The notes under the pieces were generated by a model. It saw nothing but the letters and a program-made list of their open reading frames with translations, was not told where the DNA came from and searched no databases. The position numbers and the translations under genes were made by a program. DNA of 51,917 nt from Endotrypanum monterogeii (Eukaryota; Euglenozoa; Kinetoplastea; Trypanosomatida; Trypanosomatidae): NCBI GenBank assembly GCA_000333855.2, contig CM007317.1, forward strand, positions 48,160 through 100,076, written 5' to 3'. Positions 10,803 to 21,238 of this stretch are shown here, one piece after another (the first letter of the stretch is position 1; each line of letters starts with the position of its first letter).

Positions 10803-11098
10803 GGGGGGAGGGGGGGGCCTGTGCCGTCGAATCAATCCATGCGCCCGACAGAGCTTCCCCAGCCCCGCCCCGCCGCCTCCTCGGTCACGCGCGGCGCGAC
10901 CCCCCGCCAGAAAGAGACCCCGGCATGCTATACGCCCTCCCCACACCGTCGGCGGTGGCGCCTGGCAGTGTATCCACGGCACCAGAAGAGCTCGTTGACT
11001 TACTTGCGAGTGGGGCAGGTCGTGAGTCTTCGTGTGCTCTGGAGAAGGGGCCTGCGCAGAAGCTTCAGAGCATGCACCAGCCACAGAAAAAAAAAAAA
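10803..11098 (-). repeat. SIDER-like dispersed element, copy 1 (truncated or mosaic)
   Basis: Bases from about 10806 to 10983 match 35757-35933 with roughly ten mismatches counted by eye. The shared part includes GAATCAATCCATGCGCCCGA and a very GC-rich block. After about 10985 the two copies diverge. This copy then runs into an A-rich tract at 11086-11098. It lies downstream of the cyclase-like gene, probably in its 3' untranslated region or in the intergenic spacer. The SIDER identity is inferred from the composition, dispersed repetition and position known for Leishmania SIDERs. The strand is also inferred, because most SIDERs are sense to transcription. Confidence 0.55.
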
Positions 11099-12093
11099 TT
11101 GTAGCGTGTCGCGTCAGGCAACGCGACTTCAGGAGCTGTCGGCAAGGTGTGGGACACCGGTGACCAAGGCCACGAGCTGCGCAGTGTTCGAGGTTTTTTC
11201 TGCCTGAAGTCTCTCATGTGCCGATCGTGAAGCGACAGGTTCTTTGCATGTGTCTCCGGTTGGGGGATCCCTCGCAGGCGACTCTGGGTGGAAACACAGT
11301 GGTGAGGCAGTGCGAGTGCGAAAAGATTCCAGGATGTTATCTTTTGTTGCTGGAGGGTGCCTGAGTAGCGCTATGAGAACTGAGAGACCTGTTCCACCAC
11401 AGACATCATTTATACCCATCTTTCGAGAGGAGTACAGTTTGCAGAGCCCTGCGCCTTACACTTTGTGTGACAGACAACATGTTAAGAAGAAAGCAAGCCC
11501 CTTTTGAGATGCTCCACAGCCAGGCGAGGCTGTCCTTATTACTCGTTACGTTCTAGTGATAAGCAGGAAAAAAAAGTAGTAGAAACAAGGCAAAATTAAC
11601 GCACACGAACAACAATGCGAAGTGATTTATAAAAAAAAACGAAAAGGAGGCGACCAGAGGGGAGAAAGAAAGGGAAAGCATTCGCACAATAAAGGTCTAT
11701 GTAGTATAGACTGCGTTATGCTGAGGCGATTCGCCCGCGGTAAAGGAAAGCCGGTGATACAAAAAAAAAAAGAAGGAAAATTGGCGATTAGATATATGTA
11801 TATATCTAAAATGAAATGATCAGGTAATCAGAGATAAATCAAAACGATGCTGGTGCGCGTGATGAATGAAACTGATAGAAGGGGCGAAAATAAAACGTCT
11901 AACATACAAATAAACGAACCAAGGAGGAAGTCATGCTGAGATTGAGGAAGCGCTCCACATGAACCGACACCTCGAGTGTGAACGGATTTTTTTTTTAAAA
12001 GGAGAGAAACAGAGAGAAGCGGGGAACCATGGGTATCGACTTTCAGGCAACGGTTTATTTATCCAAGGCGTTTTTTTTAATATTTTCTGTCAT

Positions 12094-14880
12094 TTACACT
12101 GCCTGCTCATCCTCCCCCAGAGCGTCATCCAAATCTTCGAGGAGCATATGAGCGAGAGTTATATTGTCCGCGTCGGTGCTGCTGATGGTGCTCTCCACTG
12201 CGCGCAAAAGTACGTCGCGTGCACCTCTCGTGTCACCCTGGTGAAGCAGCTGCACCGCCTCAGATAGAAAACGAAACTTGGAGCCGAGTTGCTCTTGCCG
12301 CTGCACCACAAGGTGCCACTCTTCCTCCTTGGCCTCCACCACTCCAAGGAAGTTGTAGAAGATCTGGAATTGCCTAGTTGCCGGCTTTACCGAAAGATGG
12401 CGAGCCACACTGCGTCGACCTCTCAAGTTCGCCTCTGGTCCACCCACCTGACAAATGCCGCACGGACGTGCTAAGAGGTGACCCGCTGTACTGTTCCACG
12501 ACCGCCCATCAAGCAATATGCACTGAAACGAATCCCCTGGACCGCTAACTGATGCCTGCAGGGAGGGAAGGCGACGGTGCATGGCGAGGCCACAGCGCAA
12601 CATCTGTGCACCGAGTGCGTGCTGGCTCGAATTGAAAAAATGAAGTCCGCGACAGAAGCCGGTGCCGATGTAGCCCACAAGTGAGTGTGGGGCAGACACA
12701 ACAGCTGCGACCAGCTCCTGTTGTGCGCTCCTGCTGTTCGTTGGTGGTTTCGGGCGACTTTTGAACGAGTCCATGATTTGGCGTGCCTTCTCGAGTGCAA
12801 GAAGCACTGGCTCACTCGTGAACGGAATGAGTCCCCAAATCAGGCAGATTGCGTCCTCATATGCGGTAAGTATGTACGCGTTCACCTCAGCATTACCTTG
12901 AGCATTGGCATCTTCCAGCGACTCCATCAAAGCCTCGAAGTTCACAGATACGGTCTGCTGTTTGTCGCGGATAGACGTTACACCCACCTCCTGGTCGGAT
13001 TTCCTGAACACACCCGGCGTTGCATACTCGGCGTCGTCGTCGTAGATGTCCCGGAAAGCCACGTAAAGCATTGTGAGTGTCTTCAGTTGCGGGACGGCTG
13101 TCATGGTGGTCCCTGCTTGAGCACTGTTGCGGTGGCCGACAGAGTCTCTACGAATCAAGGTTGAGTTTCTCCGAACGCCTTTGCTCAGCGACAACCTTGA
13201 AGACGATGATGATCCGGTGCACGGAATGAAAGCGCTGCTACCAAGTGACGACCGCACGATTGACGAGAGCGTCGAACAGGTGTCATCAGATGTTGTTTGG
13301 ATTGAGCTTGGAGTCGCTGTCCTGGACAGAGAGCGTCCGTGAAACGCTGTCACATGCACAGCCCCCGTGTCTCCGGGGGTAGAGGCCCGGAGAAATATGC
13401 TTGGGGGCCCGAAAGTCGACAGCTGACCGTCGGGGAGCGGCGACAGAAGCGCGGGAGTGAAGGACGTCACCATCTGCTGCGCTGCTGAGCGCCCAGTGCC
13501 CGCTGACGTCCCCGGCATTTCACAAGCTGGCACTGCTTCGCCTCGACTGTCATGCACGTTGATGTCGCGAGTCACTGCGAAGTTCAAGAAAACACCGCCG
13601 ACAGTGATCATCATGACAATCGGCGCGAGGTAGCTCACCACCCTAATCACCGTGGGTGTCACATCATCCCGAGCACCATACGCAGCTGTACGCAGAATAT
13701 CGGCGGTGAACGCCGCGACAAACACACCAAGGGAAGCGACGCAAATGAGCCATACGGATAACCAGTGCGTGAGGACGTGAAGGAGACGATGGTGAAAGCC
13801 ATGCTTCATCTCCGGCGTCATATACAATACCCTGCTGATCAAAACGAGGTTTGCCCAGAGCCACGGCACGCTGAGCACCGGGCATACCAGAAAGAGACAG
13901 TGGGTCTCATATCTGAATACAAGCGAGCTACCCAGTGTCAAGATCACCAATAGAACAATCATGTAGAGAAAAAAAGGCATCCTGGACGCTGCAGGAAGGA
14001 ACAGGGAAGACTCTCGCAGAGATGCAGGGAGACCCGAATTGCCCCCATGTGCGCACTGAACACCTTTGGAAGCGCGTACAGAGTTGGGATTCCGAGCCGT
14101 CAGCAGAAGTGTGTTCTGCAGGTGATCCTTCGGCCCACAAATCACAAACTCGCGAGAAAGGCGTGTTTTGTTCTGATGGCTTTCGAGTTCGGTGGAGTGC
14201 CCGGGGGGAGAATGTATTTCCGCACAAGACAGTTGGGAAACAAGTGTCGCTGGGTCTTTTCTGCTCATATGTTCGAGGGAAAGCAGCGGCGAAAGTCCAC
14301 TCTTCTCCTGCAGCGATGCCCCGATCAGGTCACTGCCATTGTTTACGCGACCATTATGCATTACCCGTATCCCGCTTGGAGACTGCCATGATGTGCGGAA
14401 GGGATTGGCAGTAGTGCGCACACTGTCCACTTGCAAGCTCGGCAAAACGGAATCGCTGCCGAACGTGGTGGTAATGATCGTGGACGACTCCACAATGCTA
14501 GACAACGCCCCTTCTTCCTCTGACTGCCCAGTGTTCACTGGGATCAGGTACTCCTCAGGAGCGCAGAGATCTGCTCGTAAATGCTTACATGCCGGGGAAG
14601 GGCGCCTGGAGCGCAGTGATTCCGGCGGTGCGTTGTCCTCAAGGTCACCCACAGACGTAGTGTTGGCTGTACGGAAGCGTGCAAAGACCAACTCAGCGAA
14701 GACGGTTGAGTATTTCAGGGATAGCAAAAGAAAAAACACAAACGCACAGGCAACAGAGAATATCACCGAAAGCCATCGCTGGTAAATCGAGCAAACAACT
14801 GCCAAAGCGACGTAAAAGGCGATTGACAGCACATCAGCGGCCAACAGAAAATGTCTACAAATGGCGAATGTAAAGGACAT
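12094..14880 (-). CDS. Multi-pass membrane protein with degenerate nucleotide-cyclase-like domain
   Basis: This is a 928-residue protein starting at the ATG at 14880. A longer frame to 15051 exists, but its extra residues translate a CA repeat (THTHTH), and a likely trans-splice acceptor at 14894 excludes them. About six or seven membrane segments are visible: two near 11-56, then several between 302 and 437. A Ser-rich loop (60-300) separates them. The C-terminal half resembles a class III adenylate/guanylate cyclase domain by order of motifs: LTMLYVAFRDI (near 602), ILTAYEDAICLIWG (near 672) and LVGYIGTG...HALGAQML (about 728-755). The first metal-binding Asp appears to be Ala608. Asp676 is kept. 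The Asn and Arg that act in catalysis appear to be Ala and Gln. An inactive, regulatory or scaffold role is therefore inferred. The alignment is by eye. It is not one of the single-pass receptor-type adenylate cyclases typical of these parasites. Confidence 0.8.
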   Translation of the reverse strand: MSFTFAICRHFLLAADVLSIAFYVALAVVCSIYQRWLSVIFSVACAFVFFLLLSLKYSTVFAELVFARFRTANTTSVGDLEDNAPPESLRSRRPSPACKHLRADLCAPEEYLIPVNTGQSEEEGALSSIVESSTIITTTFGSDSVLPSLQVDSVRTTANPFRTSWQSPSGIRVMHNGRVNNGSDLIGASLQEKSGLSPLLSLEHMSRKDPATLVSQLSCAEIHSPPGHSTELESHQNKTRLSREFVICGPKDHLQNTLLLTARNPNSVRASKGVQCAHGGNSGLPASLRESSLFLPAASRMPFFLYMIVLLVILTLGSSLVFRYETHCLFLVCPVLSVPWLWANLVLISRVLYMTPEMKHGFHHRLLHVLTHWLSVWLICVASLGVFVAAFTADILRTAAYGARDDVTPTVIRVVSYLAPIVMMITVGGVFLNFAVTRDINVHDSRGEAVPACEMPGTSAGTGRSAAQQMVTSFTPALLSPLPDGQLSTFGPPSIFLRASTPGDTGAVHVTAFHGRSLSRTATPSSIQTTSDDTCSTLSSIVRSSLGSSAFIPCTGSSSSSRLSLSKGVRRNSTLIRRDSVGHRNSAQAGTTMTAVPQLKTLTMLYVAFRDIYDDDAEYATPGVFRKSDQEVGVTSIRDKQQTVSVNFEALMESLEDANAQGNAEVNAYILTAYEDAICLIWGLIPFTSEPVLLALEKARQIMDSFKSRPKPPTNSRSAQQELVAAVVSAPHSLVGYIGTGFCRGLHFFNSSQHALGAQMLRCGLAMHRRLPSLQASVSGPGDSFQCILLDGRSWNSTAGHLLARPCGICQVGGPEANLRGRRSVARHLSVKPATRQFQIFYNFLGVVEAKEEEWHLVVQRQEQLGSKFRFLSEAVQLLHQGDTRGARDVLLRAVESTISSTDADNITLAHMLLEDLDDALGEDEQAV

Positions 14881-14893
14881 TTTTTGTGTGTTA

Positions 14894-14895
14894 CT
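14894..14895 (-). promoter_or_regulatory. Candidate spliced-leader acceptor AG for the cyclase-like gene
   Basis: On the sense strand, long pyrimidine tracts and a CA repeat run with no AG until this point, 13 bases before the ATG at 14880. The site decides the start codon, since any upstream in-frame start would lie outside the mature message. Confidence 0.5.
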
Positions 14896-15594
14896 TGCGC
14901 AGGAAGAGAAGGCGATAGCGACGGTGGAAAGCAAGCAGCCGACAAACAGAAGGGGAGAAAGATGTGTGTGTGTGTGTGTGTAGCAAACACCAGCGAGAGA
15001 AAAAAGACAAGGACGCTTTTGATACACCTGCGACTCCTGCTGCCCGTCCAACTGATAACGGCAGGAAATACCTGGAAAGAAAATTTAAAAGAAGACACAC
15101 ACACACAAACGGCCAAGTAAATATCGAAAACGAGATGGCTCCTCGAGTGTCCCCAAAGACACACAAAAAGAGAAGGGCTCCAGCTCGAGAAGGGAGTGTC
15201 CAAGTGCGCTTCACCTTTTTTCCCTCACTATGTCTTTCTAAAGAGAAAGAAACTGTGCGTAACCAGTTTGGGTGGGGTGGAAGCAACGCGAGTGTTATAC
15301 AAAGAATCGCAGAGTCGAGACGCAGCACAGAGGACTCCTCGGTTACCAGAAATACGTCTGGGAGGGAAGGGAAAATGCCGACCGCGTGCCCACCGTACGG
15401 ACATGAACAACGGACGTGCGCCGGTGTCAACTGAAGATGATCACGGGTGCGGTTTTTGATCAAGTCCCTTAGAAAAATGTCTGCTTTCCAGACGAAGCTT
15501 ACAATGCTTATGGCGAGCACGGCGGTCAAAGAAAAAAAAAGCGTCCACAAAGAAGCAGAGAAAAAGGAAGGGTTAAATATGCTTTTATGCGCAT

Positions 15595-15602
<8 letters not shown>

Positions 15603-15633
<31 letters not shown>
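15603..15633. repeat. AT microsatellite
   Basis: An uninterrupted AT repeat of about 30 bases in intergenic DNA. Confidence 0.9.
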
Positions 15634-15636
<3 letters not shown>

Positions 15637-16201
15637 TTTATCAGCATACACTCACACGCGCATATATCAAAGAACGTGAGAGAGGGAAAGAGAGGGGTCG
15701 TAGACCAGTTCGATCCCTAACCCTGGACTACTCTTCCCCTGGTCAACGAGCGGTGGCAACACGGATGTCAGAGCGACCCTTGACACCAAGCTACACCAAA
15801 TAGTCCCAGCGCATCAGAGTGATTTTGCAGCTTCGGAGGATGGAATCCCGCCACATCAACAGGAACGGGAAAAAAAAAACTAAATATATATATATATATA
15901 TTGGGATACGAGCGCAAAGAGGCGTTCAAGGAGGTAAATGAAATTAGGGACTGATGCCCAAAGCGACGGTGCGCGCAGTGATGAGAAGGTGGTAAGAGCA
16001 GAGAAAAAATAAACAGTGATGAGAGAATTACAAGACGTCGTCACGATTCTCAGTATAAGGGAGAAGGAAAGGGGGAGGTCGAAGCATGTCTTTCATGCTC
16101 AAATGCAGGAGGACAAGATCCTTTACCCTCATCACAATGCATACAAAGCGATGGTTAGTGAAGGCGAGCAATAATGTGTCAAAGGAAATGCAACCCTCGC
16201 G

Positions 16202-16420
16202 TTACGAATACAAGACTAAGATCGACACGGTACAAGAAACAGCAATGCATACACACATCATTATGACCAATACACCGCTGAGGAGCGTGAAAGCACGAGT
16301 CATTTTTTTTCCATGTGCCCATCCCATTGTAGACGCTGTCCGCCACATAAGCCAGGATGCCCTGAGCGCGTCGGCTGAAGTCCTCTTTGTGTTTTCGCTA
16401 ACCTTCTTTACAGTCCCCAT
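16202..16420 (-). CDS. Possible 72-residue tail-anchored membrane protein
   Basis: A short frame starting at the ATG at 16420. The first 40 residues are polar and basic (MGTVKKVSENTKRTSADALR). The last 33 residues form one long hydrophobic segment ending in VSILVLYS, the layout of a C-terminal tail anchor. A pyrimidine-rich stretch with a candidate acceptor AG lies about 20 bases upstream, so the message structure is plausible. An overlapping plus-strand frame is less protein-like. No family is recognised. It could still be a chance frame, since the sense strand is pyrimidine-rich and favours hydrophobic codons. Confidence 0.4.
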   Translation of the reverse strand: MGTVKKVSENTKRTSADALRASWLMWRTASTMGWAHGKKMTRAFTLLSGVLVIMMCVCIAVSCTVSILVLYS

Positions 16421-16773
16421 GAACTCAAACGTGTACACCCTCAGTTGTGTGTAAGTGTGTGTGTTTGGGGGGGATAGGGGGTCTGATCCTAGCCATTCTC
16501 CCACCGTCCAGCACACACCCATTTTTTTTTTGAGAATAAATTATCACCAGACAGACAGAGCGAGGCGTAGGGTGGACTCAGAGCCTAGAGAAAGGGAACA
16601 GAAACAAAATATGAAAAGGGAAAGAAGAATCCTGGAGGGTGGAGGGATCAACGTCCACGTCATACCAACGCTATCAGGGAGTGTTGTCACAAGTAATACA
16701 GCTATGAGTGTCGCCAAATAAAATACGTCATCAGTGAATGCGAAACGCGCTTCAACGGGGAGGAAAATATAAT

Positions 16774-16828
<55 letters not shown>

Positions 16829-17041
16829 AAGGCTACAGCTGACTGAGAACAACAATGTACCCTCAGCAGGAAGAAAGGGAAATGTGTAAGAAGGGCTGTG
16901 GATGCAAGTGGAGACCAACACAACGAGTGTGAGGATCTCTTCTCCTCACAAAAACACACACAAGGCCATTACTCGACGTTGCCGACAAGCTCGCTGATGT
17001 CGCCTCCTCCAGAGCAAAGCATCAAGTCCTTTCGGCTCACA
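16421..17041. other. Intergenic region with AT/GT repeat
   Basis: Holds a compound AT and GT microsatellite at 16774-16828 and a candidate acceptor AG at 16440-16441 for the small frame below it. No other gene is seen. Confidence 0.55.
16774..16828. repeat. Compound AT/GT microsatellite
   Basis: An AT repeat that passes directly into a GT repeat. Confidence 0.9.
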
Positions 17042-17653
17042 TTAAGAGGGGTTGTCCTTTGACTCCACCTGGACATCAGATGCACAGATGGTTTCCGCGT
17101 TACGAGCGCAACTATCAGAATTCTTCCGATCCTCTACAAACTCAACCTCTAAAGCATCGTTGGTACTGTAGTCCTCCACCGTCTCCCTCGGCAGAGGGAT
17201 GTCATCTGGCTCCATCTGCTCCTCCACAAAGTCTTTCTTCACCTCACCCGTTTTGAGGTCGTAAGAGAGCTTTGCAGCGCGAGCCACCTTCTTTCCCTTT
17301 TCGTTTTCCCCCATGCCAAACGCCATCATGCCTACAGAGCCACCCGGCATGCCATCACCACCCTGAAGCGCCGACTGAAGCATGGAGGCCATGCTGTCCC
17401 TCATCTCTGGCGTCATGTTCGCACGAAGTGTCTTTTGCATCTCTAATATGCTTTGGGGGTCGATAAAGCCACTTCCGGGTTGAAATTGGCCATTGAAGAG
17501 CTCTGAAGCTCCCCCATTCCCGGAGGACGGGTTGGGTGTCCGCGCCTTGGATAATATATTGGAGAACTGCTCGTATTGATCTCCCTCCTTCAGCAAGCCT
17601 CGCGTGGCTGCGAGAGGCGCTGCATTCAAGAAGCAGATTATGGATCGACGCAT
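17042..17653 (-). CDS. Conserved-looking protein of unknown function, possibly mitochondrial
   Basis: This 203-residue protein starts at the ATG at 17653; the frame extends three codons upstream only to a GTG. The N-terminus MRRSIICFLNAAPLAATRGL is basic, hydroxylated and free of acidic residues, like a mitochondrial import signal. The middle (about 75-110) is helical and Met/Gln-rich with a Gly-rich turn. The C-terminal 80 residues are acidic. No domain or catalytic motif is recognised. Localisation is inferred from the presequence only. Confidence 0.72.
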   Translation of the reverse strand: MRRSIICFLNAAPLAATRGLLKEGDQYEQFSNILSKARTPNPSSGNGGASELFNGQFQPGSGFIDPQSILEMQKTLRANMTPEMRDSMASMLQSALQGGDGMPGGSVGMMAFGMGENEKGKKVARAAKLSYDLKTGEVKKDFVEEQMEPDDIPLPRETVEDYSTNDALEVEFVEDRKNSDSCARNAETICASDVQVESKDNPS

Positions 17654-17887
17654 CACATCCACTCAATTGTGAACGGACGCTCCAGTCTGCGAGAATGAGA
17701 AGAATGTCAAGTGCACTGCGGAATATGAAACACCGCGAGAAGTGATGGGAACGTCTCCCGCTGAATAAATCACAAGTATATACACGTATATATGTCAAGA
17801 CACACACACACGATCTACGACGTCTCGCAGACTTCCTGTCGTGGTGTGATGTGTGACAAAAGCAGAGCACAAAAGAAAGGAAAGATA

Positions 17888-17915
17888 TATTATTATTATT
17901 ATTATTATTATTATT
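17888..17915. repeat. ATT trinucleotide microsatellite
   Basis: About nine ATT units. A longer repeat of the same unit occurs at 22734-22781. Confidence 0.9.
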
Positions 17916-18372
17916 TTGGAGAGAGACGCAAGCGGCAGCGTAGAGATAGGAAAGAGCAAAGATGAAGATGATGCGATCGCTACGGTCTGGCACACGGGGA
18001 GCATTAATCAATTAACAACCCCAGATAATGTAAGAAGCAAGACAGCTGCACACGGGTGACGAGAGAGGCGATACGATTTCCCTTCTCTCTCTTAAGAAGA
18101 AAGGGGAAAAGGGGAGCAGACAAGGCAGCTAACTCATGGCCAGAAAGTGGATATCCGACACGGCACCTTGTGCACTGAGCCCAAGCGACGCTCGCGAGTG
18201 CCACGTTGGCGTCTGGCGTGAGTCTCGGGGAAGGGTGGCTCGCTGCGCATCTTGCCTACAGAGATCTACAGTTTCTTTTGATGCGTGAGTGATGCAAGTT
18301 GGTCGCCTAATGTGCAACTTGGCATAACACAGCAACACTTTACCCTTCACCTACCGACAAAAAAACTGCACA

Positions 18373-18445
18373 GCACACACACACACACACACACATACAC
18401 ACACATAGATATATATATATATATATACAATATATATATATATAT
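18373..18445. repeat. Compound CA/AT microsatellite
   Basis: A CA repeat followed by an AT repeat with one CA interruption, then GA-rich DNA. Confidence 0.9.
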
Positions 18446-19410
18446 GTTTACTTATAGAGAGAGAGAGGGACGGAGAAAAAAAAAAAAACGATTTAATAAT
18501 GCCTACACATGAGCGCACAAAGCAAGATGGATAAGCTACATCTCCGCACCGTCCAGAAAAGCGAAGGCATCCCTCGCACCATACACACACCACATACACA
18601 CGCCAGGCGGAGGAAGAGTGCCACGACGAAGACGGAAGATGGCGAAGTCGGATGTTGATACAGAGGAGTATCCATCGAGCATCAATTTTTTTTTTTGTTC
18701 TTGTCTTCGCTCCTTCCACGAGTAACAGTGCACGAAAAATACCACAGGCGGAGAAGAAGTTGGGGAAGTGATGCAGGAGATCGCAAAACAAACAAACAAA
18801 CAAAGGGGGGCAGATGCACAGAGGTGCTCGTAGGTTTATATTTGTGTACGTGCATGGAGAGGGCAGCGGGGGAGTGCTTGAGCAATAGAGTCGAAGAGAC
18901 CGAACAGTGAAAGGTGGCATGACGGTATGGGATAAAGTGGGAGCGTCGAGCTGGGGAAGAGTGCAAACCAAAGCACTAGATACACGCAATGTGGCAGAAG
19001 AAGAGGGTGTAGAGGAAGCCAGCCAGCCATGGAAGCAGCAAGCGATAGTACCAACGACAGCAGAAGTGATGGTCTTTCAGCCACTTTGCAGCACCCCACT
19101 CTTTGTCACTCAACACACCGGTGTTTTGACACTGAAACGAGAGAGAGGCGAATCAAGCAACACTGCAGAGAAAGAAGTCGTCAATTCTGAAATGCGGGGG
19201 GGGTCTCCAGAGTCCCTTTTTCCACCCCCCCCCCTTTGTGACATCCAGCTATGTGCATGAACACCGAATGCGGATGCGAACACCAGCCCCCTACACACAC
19301 ACACGCGGTGGAGACCACGTCAATCGCATCGCGCGAAGGAATAATGACGAGGCTGTGAGGGGAACGCCAAGAGAAGCGCTCATCACGCCGACAGCAGCAG
19401 CAAAGGGGCC

Positions 19411-21129
19411 TCACGGGTGATCACGGCCGCTGAGGCCCATAGCTGATCGGGTGGGGAAACGCAATCCTAGTAGTTGCTCCTCCTCCACTCCAAGCTGGGT
19501 GAGAAGTGAAGCCCCCGTCGCCGAGCTCGGCGAAGTCGCAGTAGCACCATCTTTTAGTCCTTGCATCGTGCCGTAGCCCGCATGGCTTCGAGCAGCCATG
19601 TGAATGGAGCTGCTGGCTGAGCGCGTAGACATATCAACCTTCGTCCACACACGCTGCGCTGGGTACGCTGCAGTTGGTAAAAGGCGGAAGAACCAGCGCA
19701 CAACAAAACACCGGTGCTTCGGGACGTCGCCCTCCATCAAATCCGAGTAGTACCGCCGAGGCAGCGGATTTCCATGAATATCCGTACCGGCATCTTTTAG
19801 CTGAGCATCACCGAAAACTTGTAAGAGATTGCGCTGCACGCCAATATCGTAAATGTTGCGGCGCATGTACGATCGAAGTGTTCGCGCACGCTGTGCAGCC
19901 GGTTGCGCACCGCCCATTGGCGCCTCTGCCTCACCCTCAGCATCCGACTCCCCCGATGTGCTGCAAGCGAAACCGCAACGCTCACTCTCGTAAATCACAA
20001 TGTCAATGGTAGTTATGTTATGTCGTGCGTAAGTGAAGTGCCGCCTCAGCAAATACGTTGTCATCGCGAAGAAGAGCACGGACTGCGCTACACACACAAT
20101 GACACCGAAGAATGGAGGGCCAACGTGTAGCTCCTCCGCGATGTTAGCCCCCACACCAAGGCCCGTGCGTTGGGCTGGTTTCTTTGCGACCGTCGCTGTT
20201 TCGTTGGGCGGTGGGGATGAGAGGCCGAAAAGATCTTCTTTTACGTCGAGGGCGTATATGCCGAGCGCAATGGAAAGAAGAGTCAGCACCCACGCGGTGA
20301 GGAGCCACGTGTAAAATAAAACAAGAAGATAATTTTTGTAGTTGAAGAAGCCGACGCACTGGCCCAGCCACGGGCAATGATGATCGTACTTGAGAACACA
20401 AAAACTGCAGCGACTGCAGTGATGTGTGCGGGGTGGTTTGTAGATGGCGCACATGGGACAGTAATTGAGGTGGCTGTTGTGCATACTTGTGTAGCTGTTA
20501 GCTTTGGGATTGAAAAAAAATTGCTCCTGTAGGCGCTGAGGCAGCGGCGTGGCAGTGTCTGCTGGCGGCTCGCCTGGCTGAAGGATGCCCCCCTCCTCGT
20601 CTGCGCTCGCCCTGAAAGTCCGTAGGCGCCCGTGTTGCTGCGCCCGTAAAGGTGTTCGGTCCGGTGGATAGAGAGCCACTGGGAAAATAGATCGGGGTAG
20701 AGGTTCGTAAAAAGTACTTAGTGCAAGTGAGGAACTCTTCGTTGCGCGTTGTCGGAACACGGCCGGCACTCGACCAGGCGGAATTATGACAGCCATTGTA
20801 TACGCCCACATATCCATCAGCAGTAGAAACACGGAGGCGAGGAACAGTAGCCAGCCCCACAACTTCACACCAAACAGCGTTGTCGTATCCATCGGAGACA
20901 AGCGCGACCAGCGGCCGCCCTTTCCCGGCGTCGATGATATAGATTTACCATTGCCCAGTAACTCAGTAGAGCTCACGTCGATAAATGGATGAAGGAAAGC
21001 CGTGGCCAGGGCCTCGATAGTGTTCGGAAACAAATACGCGTAGAAGCTATGAGCGGAGTACAGGGTGGTACATATCAACGCGGTGACCACAATGATGTCG
21101 GTCCAACTACGCTCGCAAGAACACGTCAT
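19411..21129 (-). CDS. DHHC-type protein S-palmitoyltransferase
   Basis: A 572-residue palmitoyltransferase that attaches palmitate to cysteines of membrane-associated proteins. The first ATG is at 21129; the longer frame begins with TTG and is rejected. Four membrane segments lie at about 12-33, 88-113, 266-293 and 338-361, the usual DHHC topology with the zinc-binding domain between the second and third. The cysteine-rich domain runs from about 223 ([20 protein letters not shown]) to the DHHC at 249-252, where Cys252 would carry the acyl intermediate. After the fourth segment comes TTID, where many members have TTxE, and later [17 protein letters not shown], the conserved C-terminal motif. 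The protein is expected to be active in a Golgi, endosomal or plasma membrane; which one is not evident. The 100-residue insertion between segment 2 and the zinc domain is polar and unlike any family feature. Confidence 0.95.
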   Translation of the reverse strand: MTCSCERSWTDIIVVTALICTTLYSAHSFYAYLFPNTIEALATAFLHPFIDVSSTELLGNGKSISSTPGKGGRWSRLSPMDTTTLFGVKLWGWLLFLASVFLLLMDMWAYTMAVIIPPGRVPAVFRQRATKSSSLALSTFYEPLPRSIFPVALYPPDRTPLRAQQHGRLRTFRASADEEGGILQPGEPPADTATPLPQRLQEQFFFNPKANSYTSMHNSHLNYCPMCAIYKPPRTHHCSRCSFCVLKYDHHCPWLGQCVGFFNYKNYLLVLFYTWLLTAWVLTLLSIALGIYALDVKEDLFGLSSPPPNETATVAKKPAQRTGLGVGANIAEELHVGPPFFGVIVCVAQSVLFFAMTTYLLRRHFTYARHNITTIDIVIYESERCGFACSTSGESDAEGEAEAPMGGAQPAAQRARTLRSYMRRNIYDIGVQRNLLQVFGDAQLKDAGTDIHGNPLPRRYYSDLMEGDVPKHRCFVVRWFFRLLPTAAYPAQRVWTKVDMSTRSASSSIHMAARSHAGYGTMQGLKDGATATSPSSATGASLLTQLGVEEEQLLGLRFPTRSAMGLSGRDHP

Positions 21130-21198
21130 TACCTCACGTTGATAAAGCAATCCAACCTACACCGACAGATAGCCTAGCAGAGATGGTTCTATACACAA

Positions 21199-21231
<33 letters not shown>

Positions 21232-21238
21232 GATATAG

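Larger units (their letters stand above)
8044..12093. other. Gene-poor 4-kb intergenic region with SIDER-like copy
   Basis: No credible gene was found. The region holds AT microsatellites at 8472-8494, 9253-9332 and 10542-10602, many A- and G-rich plus-strand tracts, and a GC-rich SIDER-like element near 10803-11098. It contains the 3' untranslated region of the cyclase-like gene and the 5' region of the carboxypeptidase gene. Open frames of about 100 codons here are low in complexity or translate the repeats (IYIY, THTH). Confidence 0.6.
14881..16201. other. Intergenic region upstream of the cyclase-like gene
   Basis: Contains a TG/CA repeat (14963-14982), an AT repeat (15603-15633), a shorter AT repeat near 15883-15901 and a CCCTAACCCT at 15715-15724. 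A 237-codon minus-strand frame (14891-15604) crosses the CA repeat and pyrimidine-rich leader sequence; I do not regard it as coding. Confidence 0.55.
17654..19410. other. Intergenic region with three repeat types
   Basis: Holds a short mixed AT/CA repeat near 17776-17811, a TTA repeat at 17888-17915 and a CA then AT repeat at 18373-18445, plus a CAAA repeat near 18789-18802. The frames present are low in complexity. No gene was found. Confidence 0.55.

Noticed and set aside
14881..15051. N-terminal extension of the cyclase-like protein by 57 residues
   Set aside because: It translates a CA repeat (THTHTH) and lies upstream of the likely acceptor at 14894.
14891..15604. 237-codon minus-strand frame upstream of the cyclase-like gene
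   Set aside because: It crosses the CA repeat and pyrimidine-rich leader, overlaps the true message start and shows no domain.
15695..15740. Possible tRNA T-loop (AGTTCGATCC)
   Set aside because: No matching acceptor, D-arm or anticodon stem could be formed with the surrounding bases.
18129..18350. 73-codon minus-strand frame
   Set aside because: It starts with GTG and shows no hydrophobic or domain pattern that would support it.
21130..21150. Longer start for the DHHC protein
   Set aside because: The upstream start codon is TTG; the first ATG is at 21129.
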